From: Ilumatobacter fluminis
GTDB taxonomy: Bacteria; Actinomycetota; Acidimicrobiia; Acidimicrobiales; Ilumatobacteraceae
Direction: 5' to 3'
Assembly: GCF_004364865.1 (NCBI RefSeq)
Contig: NZ_SOAU01000001.1
Location: forward strand, 2,698,001 to 2,762,000
Length of the DNA stretch: 64,000 nucleotides
Of this stretch, positions 41,489 to 51,551 are shown in pieces. The position numbers were made by a program, and so were the translations under genes. The notes beneath the pieces were generated by a model, which saw only the letters and a program-made list of their open reading frames with translations, was not told the DNA's origin and did not search any database. The first letter of the stretch is position 1. Each line of letters opens with the position of its first letter.

Positions 41489-42916
41489 ATGAACACACGG
41501 AAGTCACCACCGAGTCGCCGCACCACGGCGCTCCGAATCCTCGCCGCCGGCGCCCTCGTCGGCAGCATCGGACTGGCCCTCGGCTCGTCCGCCACCGCCG
41601 CCGAGCACCCGGCGACCTGTTTGCCGCTCCTGCCGTGCGACGACGACGCGCCGGACCCGCTCGACGATCTGCTCAGCGACTCACCCGACGGCGACTCGCT
41701 CGACGATCTGGTCGACGAGGTGGTCGACGTCGTCGATGACGCGCTCGGCGACGACGTCGATCTCGACACCGACGTCCTGAACCCCACGGGCAACGGCTCG
41801 GTCGACGTGGTCGGCGTCGACGTGACGATCGACGGACCCGGTGACCTCGACGTCGACGCCGATGCGAACGTCGGTCTCGACGCCTCGCCGTCCCAGAGCG
41901 GAACCGTTGCGATCGTCGATGTCGACGCCGACGCCCACGTCGGTGATGCCGTCGACGCCGACGTCGACGTGACGGCTCGGGCCGCAGTCGATCTCGACGA
42001 CGAACCCTCCGTCCGACTGGACGTCGACGGCGATACGACGGCCGACGTCGGGGTCGGCGACATCAGCGTCGCCGACGTCGATGCCTCGTTGTGCGGCATC
42101 GACGTCGTCGTCAACACAACGGCCTCGTCCGACTGCGCCGGCAACGGAGCGACGGGCGGCGGCACTTCCGACGCATTGATCGATGCCGACGGTCTCGTCG
42201 ACCTCTGCGGCATCGGTGTCGCGGCACTCGGAGCGACCGACGCCGACTGCACGAACCGCTCCCAGGCCGACGACGCCGACGATGGCCTCCTCGGCATCGG
42301 CGCCATCGCCGGCATCTGCGGCGTCAATGTCGCCGCCATCGGATCCTCGAACACCGATTGCGAGGGGTCGGGCGCCACGTCGGCCAGCGACGTCGGCATC
42401 CCGCTCGTCATCTGCGGGATCGAGGTCGCCCTCCTGGGTGACGCTTCCACCAACTGCCGGAACACCCAAGCCGAATGCACGTCGAGCAGCTCGGTGTGTG
42501 TCGGCGGCGAGGTGTGCGGCACCTCGGTCGGCGTGATCGGCGACGCCTCCGCCGAGTGCGACGACACCGACGACCCCGGCGACGATCCCGACGACCCGGA
42601 CAACCCCGGCGACGACCCCGACGACCCGGACAACCCCGGCGACGACCCCGACGACCCGGACAACCCCGGTGACGACCCCGACGACCCGGACAACCCCGGC
42701 GACGACCCCTCGAGCGGCGGGCCTGACACCACCGACGACAGCACCAACGACGACGAGGTGGCGAGCGGCACCGGTGGCGGCGATGCGAAGCCGTCCGGCT
42801 TCGCCGGCGGATCGCTGCCGATGACCGGCATCTCGGTCGGCCTCGGCCTGCTGCTCGCAGCGGCCCTCGTCGCCACAGGAATCGGCGTTCGCGGCACCGC
42901 CCGCAGCGGCCGCTGA
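41489..42916 (+). CDS. LPxTG-anchored surface protein with chaplin-like repeats
   Basis: The 475-residue exported protein has a signal peptide (about 1-38, ending ATAA). A Val/Asp-rich region (40-195) is followed by five repeats of the form CG-x-x-V-x-x-x-G-x-x-x-x-x-C (LCGIDVVVNTTASSDC, LCGIGVAALGATDADC, ICGVNVAAIGSSNTDC, ICGIEVALLGDASTNC, VCGTSVGVIGDASAEC). These resemble the chaplin core. Then come DDPDNPGDDP repeats and a sortase signal LPMTG (443-447) with a membrane segment and basic tail. It is probably covalently attached to the cell wall and surface-active. AGGGGA precedes the ATG. No sortase gene lies in the window. Confidence 0.85.
   Translation: MNTRKSPPSRRTTALRILAAGALVGSIGLALGSSATAAEHPATCLPLLPCDDDAPDPLDDLLSDSPDGDSLDDLVDEVVDVVDDALGDDVDLDTDVLNPTGNGSVDVVGVDVTIDGPGDLDVDADANVGLDASPSQSGTVAIVDVDADAHVGDAVDADVDVTARAAVDLDDEPSVRLDVDGDTTADVGVGDISVADVDASLCGIDVVVNTTASSDCAGNGATGGGTSDALIDADGLVDLCGIGVAALGATDADCTNRSQADDADDGLLGIGAIAGICGVNVAAIGSSNTDCEGSGATSASDVGIPLVICGIEVALLGDASTNCRNTQAECTSSSSVCVGGEVCGTSVGVIGDASAECDDTDDPGDDPDDPDNPGDDPDDPDNPGDDPDDPDNPGDDPDDPDNPGDDPSSGGPDTTDDSTNDDEVASGTGGGDAKPSGFAGGSLPMTGISVGLGLLLAAALVATGIGVRGTARSGR
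42581..42700 (+). repeat. Four tandem 30-bp repeats encoding the DDPDNPGDDP spacer
   Basis: Units start at 42581, 42611, 42641 and 42671 and differ at only one or two bases, with a 9-nt partial fifth copy. In frame they give a 10-residue Asp/Pro/Asn spacer before the cell-wall anchor. The near identity suggests recent expansion and likely length variation between strains. Confidence 0.9.
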
Positions 42917-42921
42917 TTCCG

Positions 42922-42960
42922 ACGGGCGGCCGACGGAGTCCACCTCCACCGGCCGCCCGT
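42922..42960 (+). terminator. Hairpin terminator after the surface-protein gene
   Basis: The 11-nt perfectly complementary arms (42922-42932 and 42950-42960) flank a 17-nt loop, 6 nt after the stop. No U-tract follows. The 116 nt from here to the leuA promoter hold nothing else I can identify. Confidence 0.65.
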
Positions 42961-43076
42961 TCCCCGGCCTCGCTCCCCCAACCCCCCATCCCGCCAGTCG
43001 GAGCGGGCTCGGCGGCGACGGCGTCCCCTGATCACCTGGACGCCGTCGCCGCCGCTGGCCGTTTTCGGAGGGACGC

Positions 43077-43105
43077 TTGCCACCGCACGGACGCTTCTCT
43101 ACACT
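43077..43105 (+). promoter_or_regulatory. Promoter of the leuA leader transcript
   Basis: TTGCCA (43077-43082) and TACACT (43100-43105) are 17 nt apart. The leader-peptide ATG at 43114 lies 8 nt beyond the -10 box, so the transcript starts at or within a few bases of the ATG, as at cimA. Confidence 0.75.
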
Positions 43106-43113
43106 GGTCGGCG

Positions 43114-44977
<1,864 letters not shown>

Positions 44978-44979
44978 CA

Positions 44980-44999
44980 CCGGATCCGTTCCCATCCGG
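44980..44999 (+). terminator. Small hairpin after leuA
   Basis: CCGGAT and ATCCGG flank an 8-nt loop, 3 nt after the stop codon. There is no U-tract, so this is only a possible terminator. Confidence 0.4.
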
Positions 45000-45066
45000 C
45001 CTCCGTCCGAGCCCGGCCCGCTGTGGGTCGGATCGCGGGCGCCGCCCGGCCGCTACCGTGGTCGTC

Positions 45067-45564
45067 ATGCTGACCTTGGCGCGACGACTGTTCTGGCTGG
45101 CGGTTCTGGGCGGCGTCGGCTACGCCCTGTACACGACGTGGCAGCGGCGCAACGAGCCGATGCCGGACGGCCCCGCCGAGTGGCCGCCGTTCGACGACGT
45201 CCCGACGCCCGTTCGCGGTGGAGCGCCGACGGGCCGTGCGCCGCTGCCCGACCTCGGCTCGAATGCGTCGACCGACGCACCGCTGCCCGACCTCCGCGAT
45301 CGAGCGACGACTCGGGCAGCGACCCCGTCGGTGTCGTCCGTCGAGGCTCCGGTGTCCGAACCCGCTGCGACGCCGACGAACGATGCGACGTGGGTCGACC
45401 CGACCGACGGCACCTGCCCGATCGACTTCCCGATCAAGGGCAACGCCAACTCCGGCATCTACCACGTCCCCGGGGGCCGCTTCTACGAACGCACCGTGCC
45501 CGAGCGGTGCTACGCCACTGAGGACGCTGCAGTCGCCGACGGCTACCGTCGGGCGAAAGCCTGA
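45067..45564 (+). CDS. Membrane-anchored sunset-domain protein
   Basis: The 165-residue protein has one N-terminal transmembrane helix (about 5-25), a low-complexity Pro/Ala/Thr linker (30-115) and a C-terminal sunset domain with CPIDFPIKGNANSGIYHVPG and ERCYATEDAAVADGYRRAKA. The domain is a small Cys-containing fold frequent in actinobacterial envelope proteins and phage proteins; its role is not established. The ATG is 7 nt after TACCGT. The ferredoxin gene starts 24 nt downstream with its own ribosome site. Confidence 0.8.
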   Translation: MLTLARRLFWLAVLGGVGYALYTTWQRRNEPMPDGPAEWPPFDDVPTPVRGGAPTGRAPLPDLGSNASTDAPLPDLRDRATTRAATPSVSSVEAPVSEPAATPTNDATWVDPTDGTCPIDFPIKGNANSGIYHVPGGRFYERTVPERCYATEDAAVADGYRRAKA

Positions 45565-45588
45565 GCCGAGACGAACGCAGGAGACATC

Positions 45589-45780
45589 ATGAAGGTCAAC
45601 GTCGATTTCGATCTGTGCGCCTCCACCGGAGGGTGCATGCAGGTCTGCCCCGAGGTGTTCGAGGTCCGCAGCGACGGCTACTTGTACGTGTTGCAGGAGG
45701 AGCCCCCGGCCGAGCTCCACGACAAGGTGCGTGAGGCGGCCGAGCTCTGCCCGACGGCGGCCATCGAACTCGAGGAGTGA
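45589..45780 (+). CDS. Small ferredoxin, probably [3Fe-4S]
   Basis: The 63-residue electron carrier is closely similar in layout to single-cluster ferredoxins. Cys10, Cys16 and Cys54 are in place, but the position of the second cluster Cys (residue 13) is Thr ([13 protein letters not shown]), which favours a [3Fe-4S] cluster. Cys20 is the extra Cys of the CP motif. AGGAGA lies upstream of the ATG. Such ferredoxins serve cytochromes P450 or oxygenases; it is one possible donor for the Rieske enzymes, which lack a local one, but that link is speculative. Confidence 0.9.
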   Translation: MKVNVDFDLCASTGGCMQVCPEVFEVRSDGYLYVLQEEPPAELHDKVREAAELCPTAAIELEE

Positions 45781-45803
45781 GCGGGGCGGTACGATCCGCT
45801 CCC

Positions 45804-46616
45804 ATGGGATTCCACGCACAGCTCGAACGGTCGTGGACGGCGTCGAACTCGCTGCTGTGCGTCGGCCTCGACCCCGACCCGGCGAGATTTCCGGCACTGC
45901 TCGACGGTGCACCCGACGCGATCTACCGCTTCTGCGTCGCGATCGTCGACGCGACCGCCGACCTGGTGTGCGCGTTCAAACCCCAGATCGCCTACTTCGC
46001 GTCGCAGCGCGCCGAGGAGCCGCTCGAGCGGATCTGCACCTACATCCGCGAGCAGTATCCCGACGTCACGCTGGTGCTCGACGCGAAGCGCGGCGACATC
46101 GGCTCGACCGCTGAGCACTACGCCCGCGAGGCGTTCGGACGGTACGGCGCCCACGCCGTGACCGTGAACCCGTATCTCGGCACCGATTCCGCACTCCCCT
46201 ACTTCGAACACGAGGGTGGCGTGATCGCGTTGTGCCGCACGAGCAACCCGGGTGGCGACGATCTCCAGAATCTCGACTGCGGCGGCGAACCGCTCTTCGT
46301 CCGCACGGCGCGCATGGTGGCCGAGCAGTGGTCGCAGCACGGCGAGTGCGGTCTCGTGGTGGGAGCCACCTATCCCGGAGAGCTCGAACGTGTTCGCGGC
46401 GTCGTCGGCGATCTTCCCATCCTGGTACCCGGTATCGGAGCGCAAGGTGGCGACCCGGCGGCGGCGGTGAAGGCCGGCGCGCGCGACGACGGCCGCGGTC
46501 TGATGATCAGCTCGTCTCGGGCGGTTCTCTACGCCTCGAACGGCGACGACTTCGCCGAGGCGGCTCGACGCACGGCGATCGAGTCGCGGCTCGCGACCCT
46601 GCCGGCGGGCTGGTAG
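45804..46616 (+). CDS. pyrF: Orotidine 5-phosphate decarboxylase (type 2)
   Basis: The 270-residue enzyme makes UMP in pyrimidine synthesis. The catalytic tetrad region reads [17 protein letters not shown], with [14 protein letters not shown] at the N-terminus and [10 protein letters not shown] near the phosphate site, as in the actinobacterial type. The ATG at 45804 is 8 nt after TACGAT (45790-45795) and matches the family N-terminus. A GTG at 45777 that overlaps the ferredoxin stop is less likely. No other pyr genes are nearby. Confidence 0.93.
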   Translation: MGFHAQLERSWTASNSLLCVGLDPDPARFPALLDGAPDAIYRFCVAIVDATADLVCAFKPQIAYFASQRAEEPLERICTYIREQYPDVTLVLDAKRGDIGSTAEHYAREAFGRYGAHAVTVNPYLGTDSALPYFEHEGGVIALCRTSNPGGDDLQNLDCGGEPLFVRTARMVAEQWSQHGECGLVVGATYPGELERVRGVVGDLPILVPGIGAQGGDPAAAVKAGARDDGRGLMISSSRAVLYASNGDDFAEAARRTAIESRLATLPAGW

Positions 46617-46683
46617 CAGCACCACCACGGCCAGGTCCGGTTCCCGCTCGACACGTCGGGTCGGCACGTCCACACTGCTGGGC

Positions 46684-47487
46684 ATGACCTCGACCGACCT
46701 CCGCCGCCGTTTCGCCGAACTCCACGCCCGAGACGGGGTCTTCCTGATGCCGAACCCGTGGGACGTCGGCTCCGCCAGGCTGCTCGCCCACGCCGGCTTC
46801 GAGGCACTCGCCACCACCAGCGCCGGGCTCGCCTGGTCGCTCGGCAAGGACGACCAGGACGTCACCCTCGACGAGCTGGTCGAACACACCCGTCGGCTCA
46901 CGACGGCGATCGGCGTCCCGCTCAACGTCGACAGCGAGCGTTGCTACGCTGCCGACACGGACGGCATCGAACGCACCGTGCGGCTGCTGCACGAGGCGGG
47001 CGCTGCGGGTTGCTCGATCGAGGACTACGACCCGGCGACCGGGACGATCGACGAGATCGGACTGGCCACCGAACGCGTCGCCGCAGCAGCCGACGCCGCC
47101 CACCGGGACGACGACCCGATGGTGCTGACGGCCCGGTGCGAGAACCTCCTCTACGGCATCGACGATCTCGATGACACGATCGAACGCCTCGTCGCCTACC
47201 GAGGCGCCGGCGCCGATTGCCTCTATGCACCCGGGCTCGCGACCGTCGAGCAGATCCGGACGGTCGTCGACGCCGTCGGCGCCCCGGTCAACGTGCTGAC
47301 CTGGCCGAACGGCCCGACCGTGGCAGCGATCGCCGAGGCCGGAGCCCGTCGGGTGTCGGTCGGTGGTGCGCTGGCCAGCCACGCCTACGCGTCGGCGATG
47401 GCGGGAGCGCGCGAACTGCTCGACAGCGGCACGACGACATTCCGCGCCGTGTCGCTGCGACCCGACGACCGAACCGCACTCGGCTGA
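46684..47487 (+). CDS. Isocitrate lyase/PEP mutase superfamily protein
   Basis: The 267-residue TIM-barrel protein has FLMPNPWDVGSARLLAHAGF and ATTSAGLAWSLGKDD at the N-terminus, VDSERCYAADTD, then CSIEDYDPATG with the metal-binding Glu-Asp. This is the ICL_PEPM group (oxaloacetate hydrolase/carboxyphosphonoenolpyruvate mutase-like) found widely with unassigned C-C or P-C lyase activity. It is probably monocistronic, with a start 7 nt after CACACT. Confidence 0.85.
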   Translation: MTSTDLRRRFAELHARDGVFLMPNPWDVGSARLLAHAGFEALATTSAGLAWSLGKDDQDVTLDELVEHTRRLTTAIGVPLNVDSERCYAADTDGIERTVRLLHEAGAAGCSIEDYDPATGTIDEIGLATERVAAAADAAHRDDDPMVLTARCENLLYGIDDLDDTIERLVAYRGAGADCLYAPGLATVEQIRTVVDAVGAPVNVLTWPNGPTVAAIAEAGARRVSVGGALASHAYASAMAGARELLDSGTTTFRAVSLRPDDRTALG

Positions 47488-47503
47488 CGCCGGTGGGGCG
47501 TGT

Positions 47504-49072
47504 TCAGCCGTTCAGGACGTCGACGCTGAGGATGCCCGGAGCTGCACGGAGCGCGTCGACGACCTCGTCGGGCACTTCGGCGGTCACGGCGAGCAGCATG
47601 ACGGCGGTGCCCTTCGACACGACCCGGCCGACGTCCATGTCGGCGATGTTGACGCCGGCGTCGCCGAGCAGCACACCCATCGTGCCGATCACGCCCGGAC
47701 GGTCGTCGTTCGTGATCACCAGCATGTGCTCGGCCGGCGGCACGTCGAAGTCGTGGCCGTCGATCTCGACGATGCGCTGCTCGGAGCGGCGACCGGCGAG
47801 GGTGCCGCTGATGCTCTTGTGGTTGCTGCAGCTGAGCGTGATCAGGTTCACGTACTCGTCGGTGTCGGACGAGTTGGTCTCGCTCACCGTGATACCGGCG
47901 GCCTTCGCCATCGCCGGCGCGTTGACGTAGCTCACCGGGTCGTCGGTCAGCCGGCTGAAGAAGCCCTTCAGGACGGCGAGACCGAGGATCCGGGTGTCGT
48001 AGTCGGCGATCTCGCCCTGGAACCGGATCTCGAACGAGTCGGGCGAGCTCTTGTGGAGCGAGCCGTACAGGCGCCCGAGCGACTCGGCGAGGGGCAGGAA
48101 CGGGCGGATCGTCTCGTTCGCCTCGGCGGCGTCGACGTTGACCGCCCACGGCACGAAATCGCCGGCGAGGGCGAGCTGCACCATGTCGGCGATCGCGTCA
48201 CCGGCCTTGTCCTGGGCCTCGCGGGTGGAGGCACCGAGGTGCGGGGTGACGACGACCTGGGGTAGTTCGAACAATGGCGACTCGGTGGTCGGCTCGCTCT
48301 CGAACACGTCGAGCGCGGCGCCGGCGATCACACCGTCGCGGATGCACTCGGCCAACTCGGCTTCGTGGACGATGCCACCGCGTGCGACGTTGATCACCCG
48401 GAGGCTCGGCTTGGCCTTGACGAGCAGATCACGGCCGATCAGGCCGGCGGTCTCTTTCGTCTTCGGGAGGTGCACCGTCAGGAAGTCGGACTCGGCGACC
48501 AGCTGATCGAGCGTCATCAGTTCGACGCCCATCTGGCGGGCGCGGTCGGGGGCGACGAACGGGTCGTAGGCGACGAGGCGCATCTGGAACGCCTTGGCGC
48601 GGTCGGCGACGAGCTTGCCGATCCGGCCGAGGCCGACGATGCCGAGCGTCTTGTCGGCGAGTTCGACGCCTTCCCACTTGCTGCGTTCCCACCGGCCGTC
48701 GACGAGGGCGGCGTGTGCCTGGGGCACGTTGCGGGCCTGCGACAGCAGCAGCGCCATCGTGTGCTCCGCCGCCGAGATGATGTTCGACTGCGGCGCATTG
48801 ACGACCATGACGCCACGGTCGGTCGCTGCGGTGACGTCGACGTTGTCGAGGCCGATCCCGGCACGGCCCACCACGATCAACTCGTCGGCGGCGGCGAGTA
48901 CCTCGCCGGTGACCTGGGTCGCGGAGCGGATGATCAGGGCGTGCGCACCGACGATCGCGGACAGGAGCTCGTCCGGAGACAGGCCGACCTGGACGTCGAC
49001 GTCGTGTCCGGCGGCGCGGAGGCGGTCGAGACCGCCGTCAGCGATGGATTCGGTGACGAGGATGCGAGCCAT
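47504..49072 (-). CDS. serA: D-3-phosphoglycerate dehydrogenase
   Basis: The 522-residue enzyme commits 3-phosphoglycerate to serine synthesis. NAD-binding GIVGLGRIGKLVADRAKAFQ, substrate RGGIVHEAEL and catalytic HLGASTREAQ segments are present. Then come the intervening ASB domain (about 320-445) and a C-terminal ACT domain (about 450-522: MLVITNDDRPGVIGTMGVLL) for serine feedback, the actinobacterial long form. The 168-nt divergent spacer to the GNAT gene shows no leader peptide. Confidence 0.95.
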   Translation of the reverse strand: MARILVTESIADGGLDRLRAAGHDVDVQVGLSPDELLSAIVGAHALIIRSATQVTGEVLAAADELIVVGRAGIGLDNVDVTAATDRGVMVVNAPQSNIISAAEHTMALLLSQARNVPQAHAALVDGRWERSKWEGVELADKTLGIVGLGRIGKLVADRAKAFQMRLVAYDPFVAPDRARQMGVELMTLDQLVAESDFLTVHLPKTKETAGLIGRDLLVKAKPSLRVINVARGGIVHEAELAECIRDGVIAGAALDVFESEPTTESPLFELPQVVVTPHLGASTREAQDKAGDAIADMVQLALAGDFVPWAVNVDAAEANETIRPFLPLAESLGRLYGSLHKSSPDSFEIRFQGEIADYDTRILGLAVLKGFFSRLTDDPVSYVNAPAMAKAAGITVSETNSSDTDEYVNLITLSCSNHKSISGTLAGRRSEQRIVEIDGHDFDVPPAEHMLVITNDDRPGVIGTMGVLLGDAGVNIADMDVGRVVSKGTAVMLLAVTAEVPDEVVDALRAAPGILSVDVLNG

Positions 49073-49240
49073 ACGGCCTCCATGCTTATCCGCGATCGCA
49101 CCCGATCACGCAATGCGTTCCGATCTTTGAACGACACGTCAACCGCCGCTGATCGTCGAAGATCGATGCGCTTCGTCGCAGATCGATGTCGACGGCCACC
49201 TGTACGGCGGGCGGGCCGACCGGGTACCGTCGCTGGCCGT

Positions 49241-49951
49241 ATGGGTGAATCCGAAATCGAGATCCGGCTCCTCGAGTCGGCCGACGAGATGGCCGCGGTC
49301 GGCACGATGTTCCAGCAGGTCTGGGGTTCGGTGACCCCGCTCGTCGAGACCGAGTTGCTGTGCGCCATCGCCCACAGCGGCGGCTACGTCATCGGAGCGT
49401 TCGACGCGGCCAACATCGTCGGGGCGTCGTTCGGCTTCCTCGGCCGTCACGACGGCCAGGAGGCCCTCCACAGCCACGTCACGGGCATCCTCCCGGGCGT
49501 CCAGCACACGGGCGTCGGCAGGGCCATCAAGGAACACCAGCGGGCGTGGGCGGCCGAGCGGGGCATCGGCTGGATCACCTGGACGTTCGATCCGCTCGTG
49601 CGACGAAACGCCTGGTTCAACATCGAAGTCCTCCACGCCGACGTCGCCGAGTACCTCGAGAACTTCTACGGCAGCATGGGAGACGCGATCAACGGTGACG
49701 ACGACAGCGATCGTCTGCTGATCGCCTGGCCGACCGACCCGTCAGCAGAGCGTCGCCCGGCACCTGCCGGCACCACGACGATCGAGATCGCGACCCCCGA
49801 CGACATCGTGCGCCTCCGCCGCACCGATCCGGCTGCGGCTGCCGATTGGCGGCGCCGGGTCCGGACCGAGCTCGGCGAGGCACTCGAGTCCGGCGGCGTC
49901 GTGACCGGCTTCACCCGCGACGGCAGCTACCAGGTGGCGGTGCCGGCCTGA
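49241..49951 (+). CDS. GNAT acyltransferase coupled to an N-acylamino acid racemase-like gene
   Basis: The 236-residue GNAT-superfamily protein (COG3375 type) has VWGSVTPLVETELLCAIAHS, then the acyl-CoA loop LPGVQHTGVGRAIKEHQRAW and WTFDPLVRRNAWFNIEVLHA. Its stop overlaps the next start by one base (TGATG). In Bacillales and Deinococcus-type loci, a GNAT succinyltransferase with N-succinylamino acid racemase converts D- to L-amino acids, which suits this pair better than menaquinone synthesis. The ATG lies 10 nt after TACCGT. Confidence 0.85.
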   Translation: MGESEIEIRLLESADEMAAVGTMFQQVWGSVTPLVETELLCAIAHSGGYVIGAFDAANIVGASFGFLGRHDGQEALHSHVTGILPGVQHTGVGRAIKEHQRAWAAERGIGWITWTFDPLVRRNAWFNIEVLHADVAEYLENFYGSMGDAINGDDDSDRLLIAWPTDPSAERRPAPAGTTTIEIATPDDIVRLRRTDPAAAADWRRRVRTELGEALESGGVVTGFTRDGSYQVAVPA

Positions 49952-51060
49952 TGCGACTCCACCGCCTCGAACTCCGTCGGATCGGTCTCGAACTCGTCGT
50001 TCCGTTCCGCACCAGCTTCGGCACCGAACTCCACCGCGACATCCTGCTCGTCCACGTCACGACCGACGCCGGCGACGGCTGGGGCGAATGCGTCGCGATG
50101 AGTGCCCCCTTCTACTCCCCCGAGTTCGTCGACGGCGCCGATCTGGCGATCCGCCGCTTCCTCTGGCCGATGCTCGTCGAAGCGGGCGACATCGCTGCAG
50201 CCGACGTCGCCACGATCCTCGAACCGATCCACGGCCACCCGATGGCCAAGGCGGCACTCGAGATGGCGATCCTCGACGCCGAGCTGCGAGCCTCCGGCAC
50301 GACGTTCCATCAGCTCCTCGGTGCCGAACGGTCGGTGATCCCGAGCGGCGTCTCCGTCGGCATCTTCGACGATCTCGACGAACTGCTCGCGCAGGTTCAG
50401 GGGTACGTCGACGACGGCTACGCCCGCATCAAGCTCAAGATCGAGCCCGGCTGGGACCTCGAGCCGGTTCGCCTCGTGCGTGACCTGATCGGGCCCGAGA
50501 TGCCGCTCCAGGTCGATGCCAACACGGCGTACACGCGCACGGACGCCGAACATCTCTGCCGCCTCGACGAGTTCGACCTGTTGCTGATCGAGCAGCCCCT
50601 TCCCGAAGAAGACCTGCTCGGACACGCCCAGCTCGCCGAACGGTCGTCGACGCCGGTGTGCCTCGACGAGTCGATCGTGTCGCTGCAGACGGCCGAGGAC
50701 GCGATCGAGATGGGCGCCGCCGAGATCGTCAACATCAAGCCCGGTCGGGTCGGCGGGTACCTCACCGCCAGGCGCATCCACGACCTGTGCGTCGCACGCG
50801 ACGTGCCGGTGTGGTGCGGCGGCATGGTCGAGACCGGGATCGGGCGCGCCGCCAACGCCGCCCTCGCGACCATGCCCGGTTTCACCCTGCCCGGCGACAT
50901 CAGTGCCTCGAGCCGCTTCTACGCCCGCGACATCGTGACCGAGCCGATCACCGTCACCGACGGCACCGTCAGCGTCCCCGACGCACCGGGCCTCGGCTTC
51001 GAGCTCGACCTCGAGTTCCTCGACTCGATCACGACGTCGACCGACTTCCTCGACGCCTGA
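49951..51060 (+). CDS. Enolase-superfamily N-acylamino acid racemase / o-succinylbenzoate synthase
   Basis: The 369-residue protein has the muconate-lactonizing subgroup features: KxK in YARIKLKIEPGW, metal ligands in LQVDANTAYT, LLIEQPLPEEDL and VCLDESI, and the second catalytic Lys in VNIKPGRVGG. The N-terminal capping domain is complete (LRRIGLELVVPFRTSFGTEL). NSAR and OSBS cannot be separated by motif alone. The upstream, translationally coupled GNAT gene and the absence of other men genes favour the racemase role. Confidence 0.88.
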   Translation: MRLHRLELRRIGLELVVPFRTSFGTELHRDILLVHVTTDAGDGWGECVAMSAPFYSPEFVDGADLAIRRFLWPMLVEAGDIAAADVATILEPIHGHPMAKAALEMAILDAELRASGTTFHQLLGAERSVIPSGVSVGIFDDLDELLAQVQGYVDDGYARIKLKIEPGWDLEPVRLVRDLIGPEMPLQVDANTAYTRTDAEHLCRLDEFDLLLIEQPLPEEDLLGHAQLAERSSTPVCLDESIVSLQTAEDAIEMGAAEIVNIKPGRVGGYLTARRIHDLCVARDVPVWCGGMVETGIGRAANAALATMPGFTLPGDISASSRFYARDIVTEPITVTDGTVSVPDAPGLGFELDLEFLDSITTSTDFLDA

Positions 51061-51098
51061 CCGGCTGCCCGGCCGGCGCCGACGTTACGCTGCGACGC

Positions 51099-51503
51099 AT
51101 GCACCAGTTCCTGTCCGACGAATGGTTCGAGGCGGCCGAGGCGCTGCGCGAGAAGTACGCCGACCAGCTGCCCGAACCGGTGCTCGAGATCCGCATCAAC
51201 CAGGTGATCACCGACGTGCCGTTCGGCGAGGGCACCATCGAGGCCTACCTCGACACCTCGTCGGGAGCCACCCAGTTCCTGCTCGGTGCCGTCGACGAGC
51301 CCGACGCCGTCGTCACGACCGACTACGAGACCGCTCGCATCATGATCATCGATCAGGATCCGGCGCTGGCGATGCAGGCGTTCATGGACGGCCGCGTCCG
51401 CGTGCAGGGCGACATGATGAGGCTGATGGCGGCTCAGGCGGCGCAGCCGACGAACGAGGCGGCGATGCAACTCGCCGGCGAGATCCGAGCGATCACCAGC
51501 TGA
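51099..51503 (+). CDS. SCP2-type sterol/lipid carrier protein
   Basis: The 134-residue single SCP2 domain reads EIRINQVITDVPFGEGTIEA, then EPDAVVTTDYETARIMIIDQ and a C-terminal FMDGRVRVQGDMMRLMAAQA. Such domains bind acyl chains or sterols in Actinobacteria. The ATG is 7 nt after TACGCT. It converges on the SDR gene. Confidence 0.85.
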   Translation: MHQFLSDEWFEAAEALREKYADQLPEPVLEIRINQVITDVPFGEGTIEAYLDTSSGATQFLLGAVDEPDAVVTTDYETARIMIIDQDPALAMQAFMDGRVRVQGDMMRLMAAQAAQPTNEAAMQLAGEIRAITS

Positions 51504-51551
51504 CGTTCACACAGCCGGCGTTCACCAGAACGACGTCGTCGGCTCGACCGG

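Noticed and set aside
42581-42700. CRISPR array
   Set aside because: The repeats are contiguous, without spacers, in frame within a gene, and no cas genes are present.
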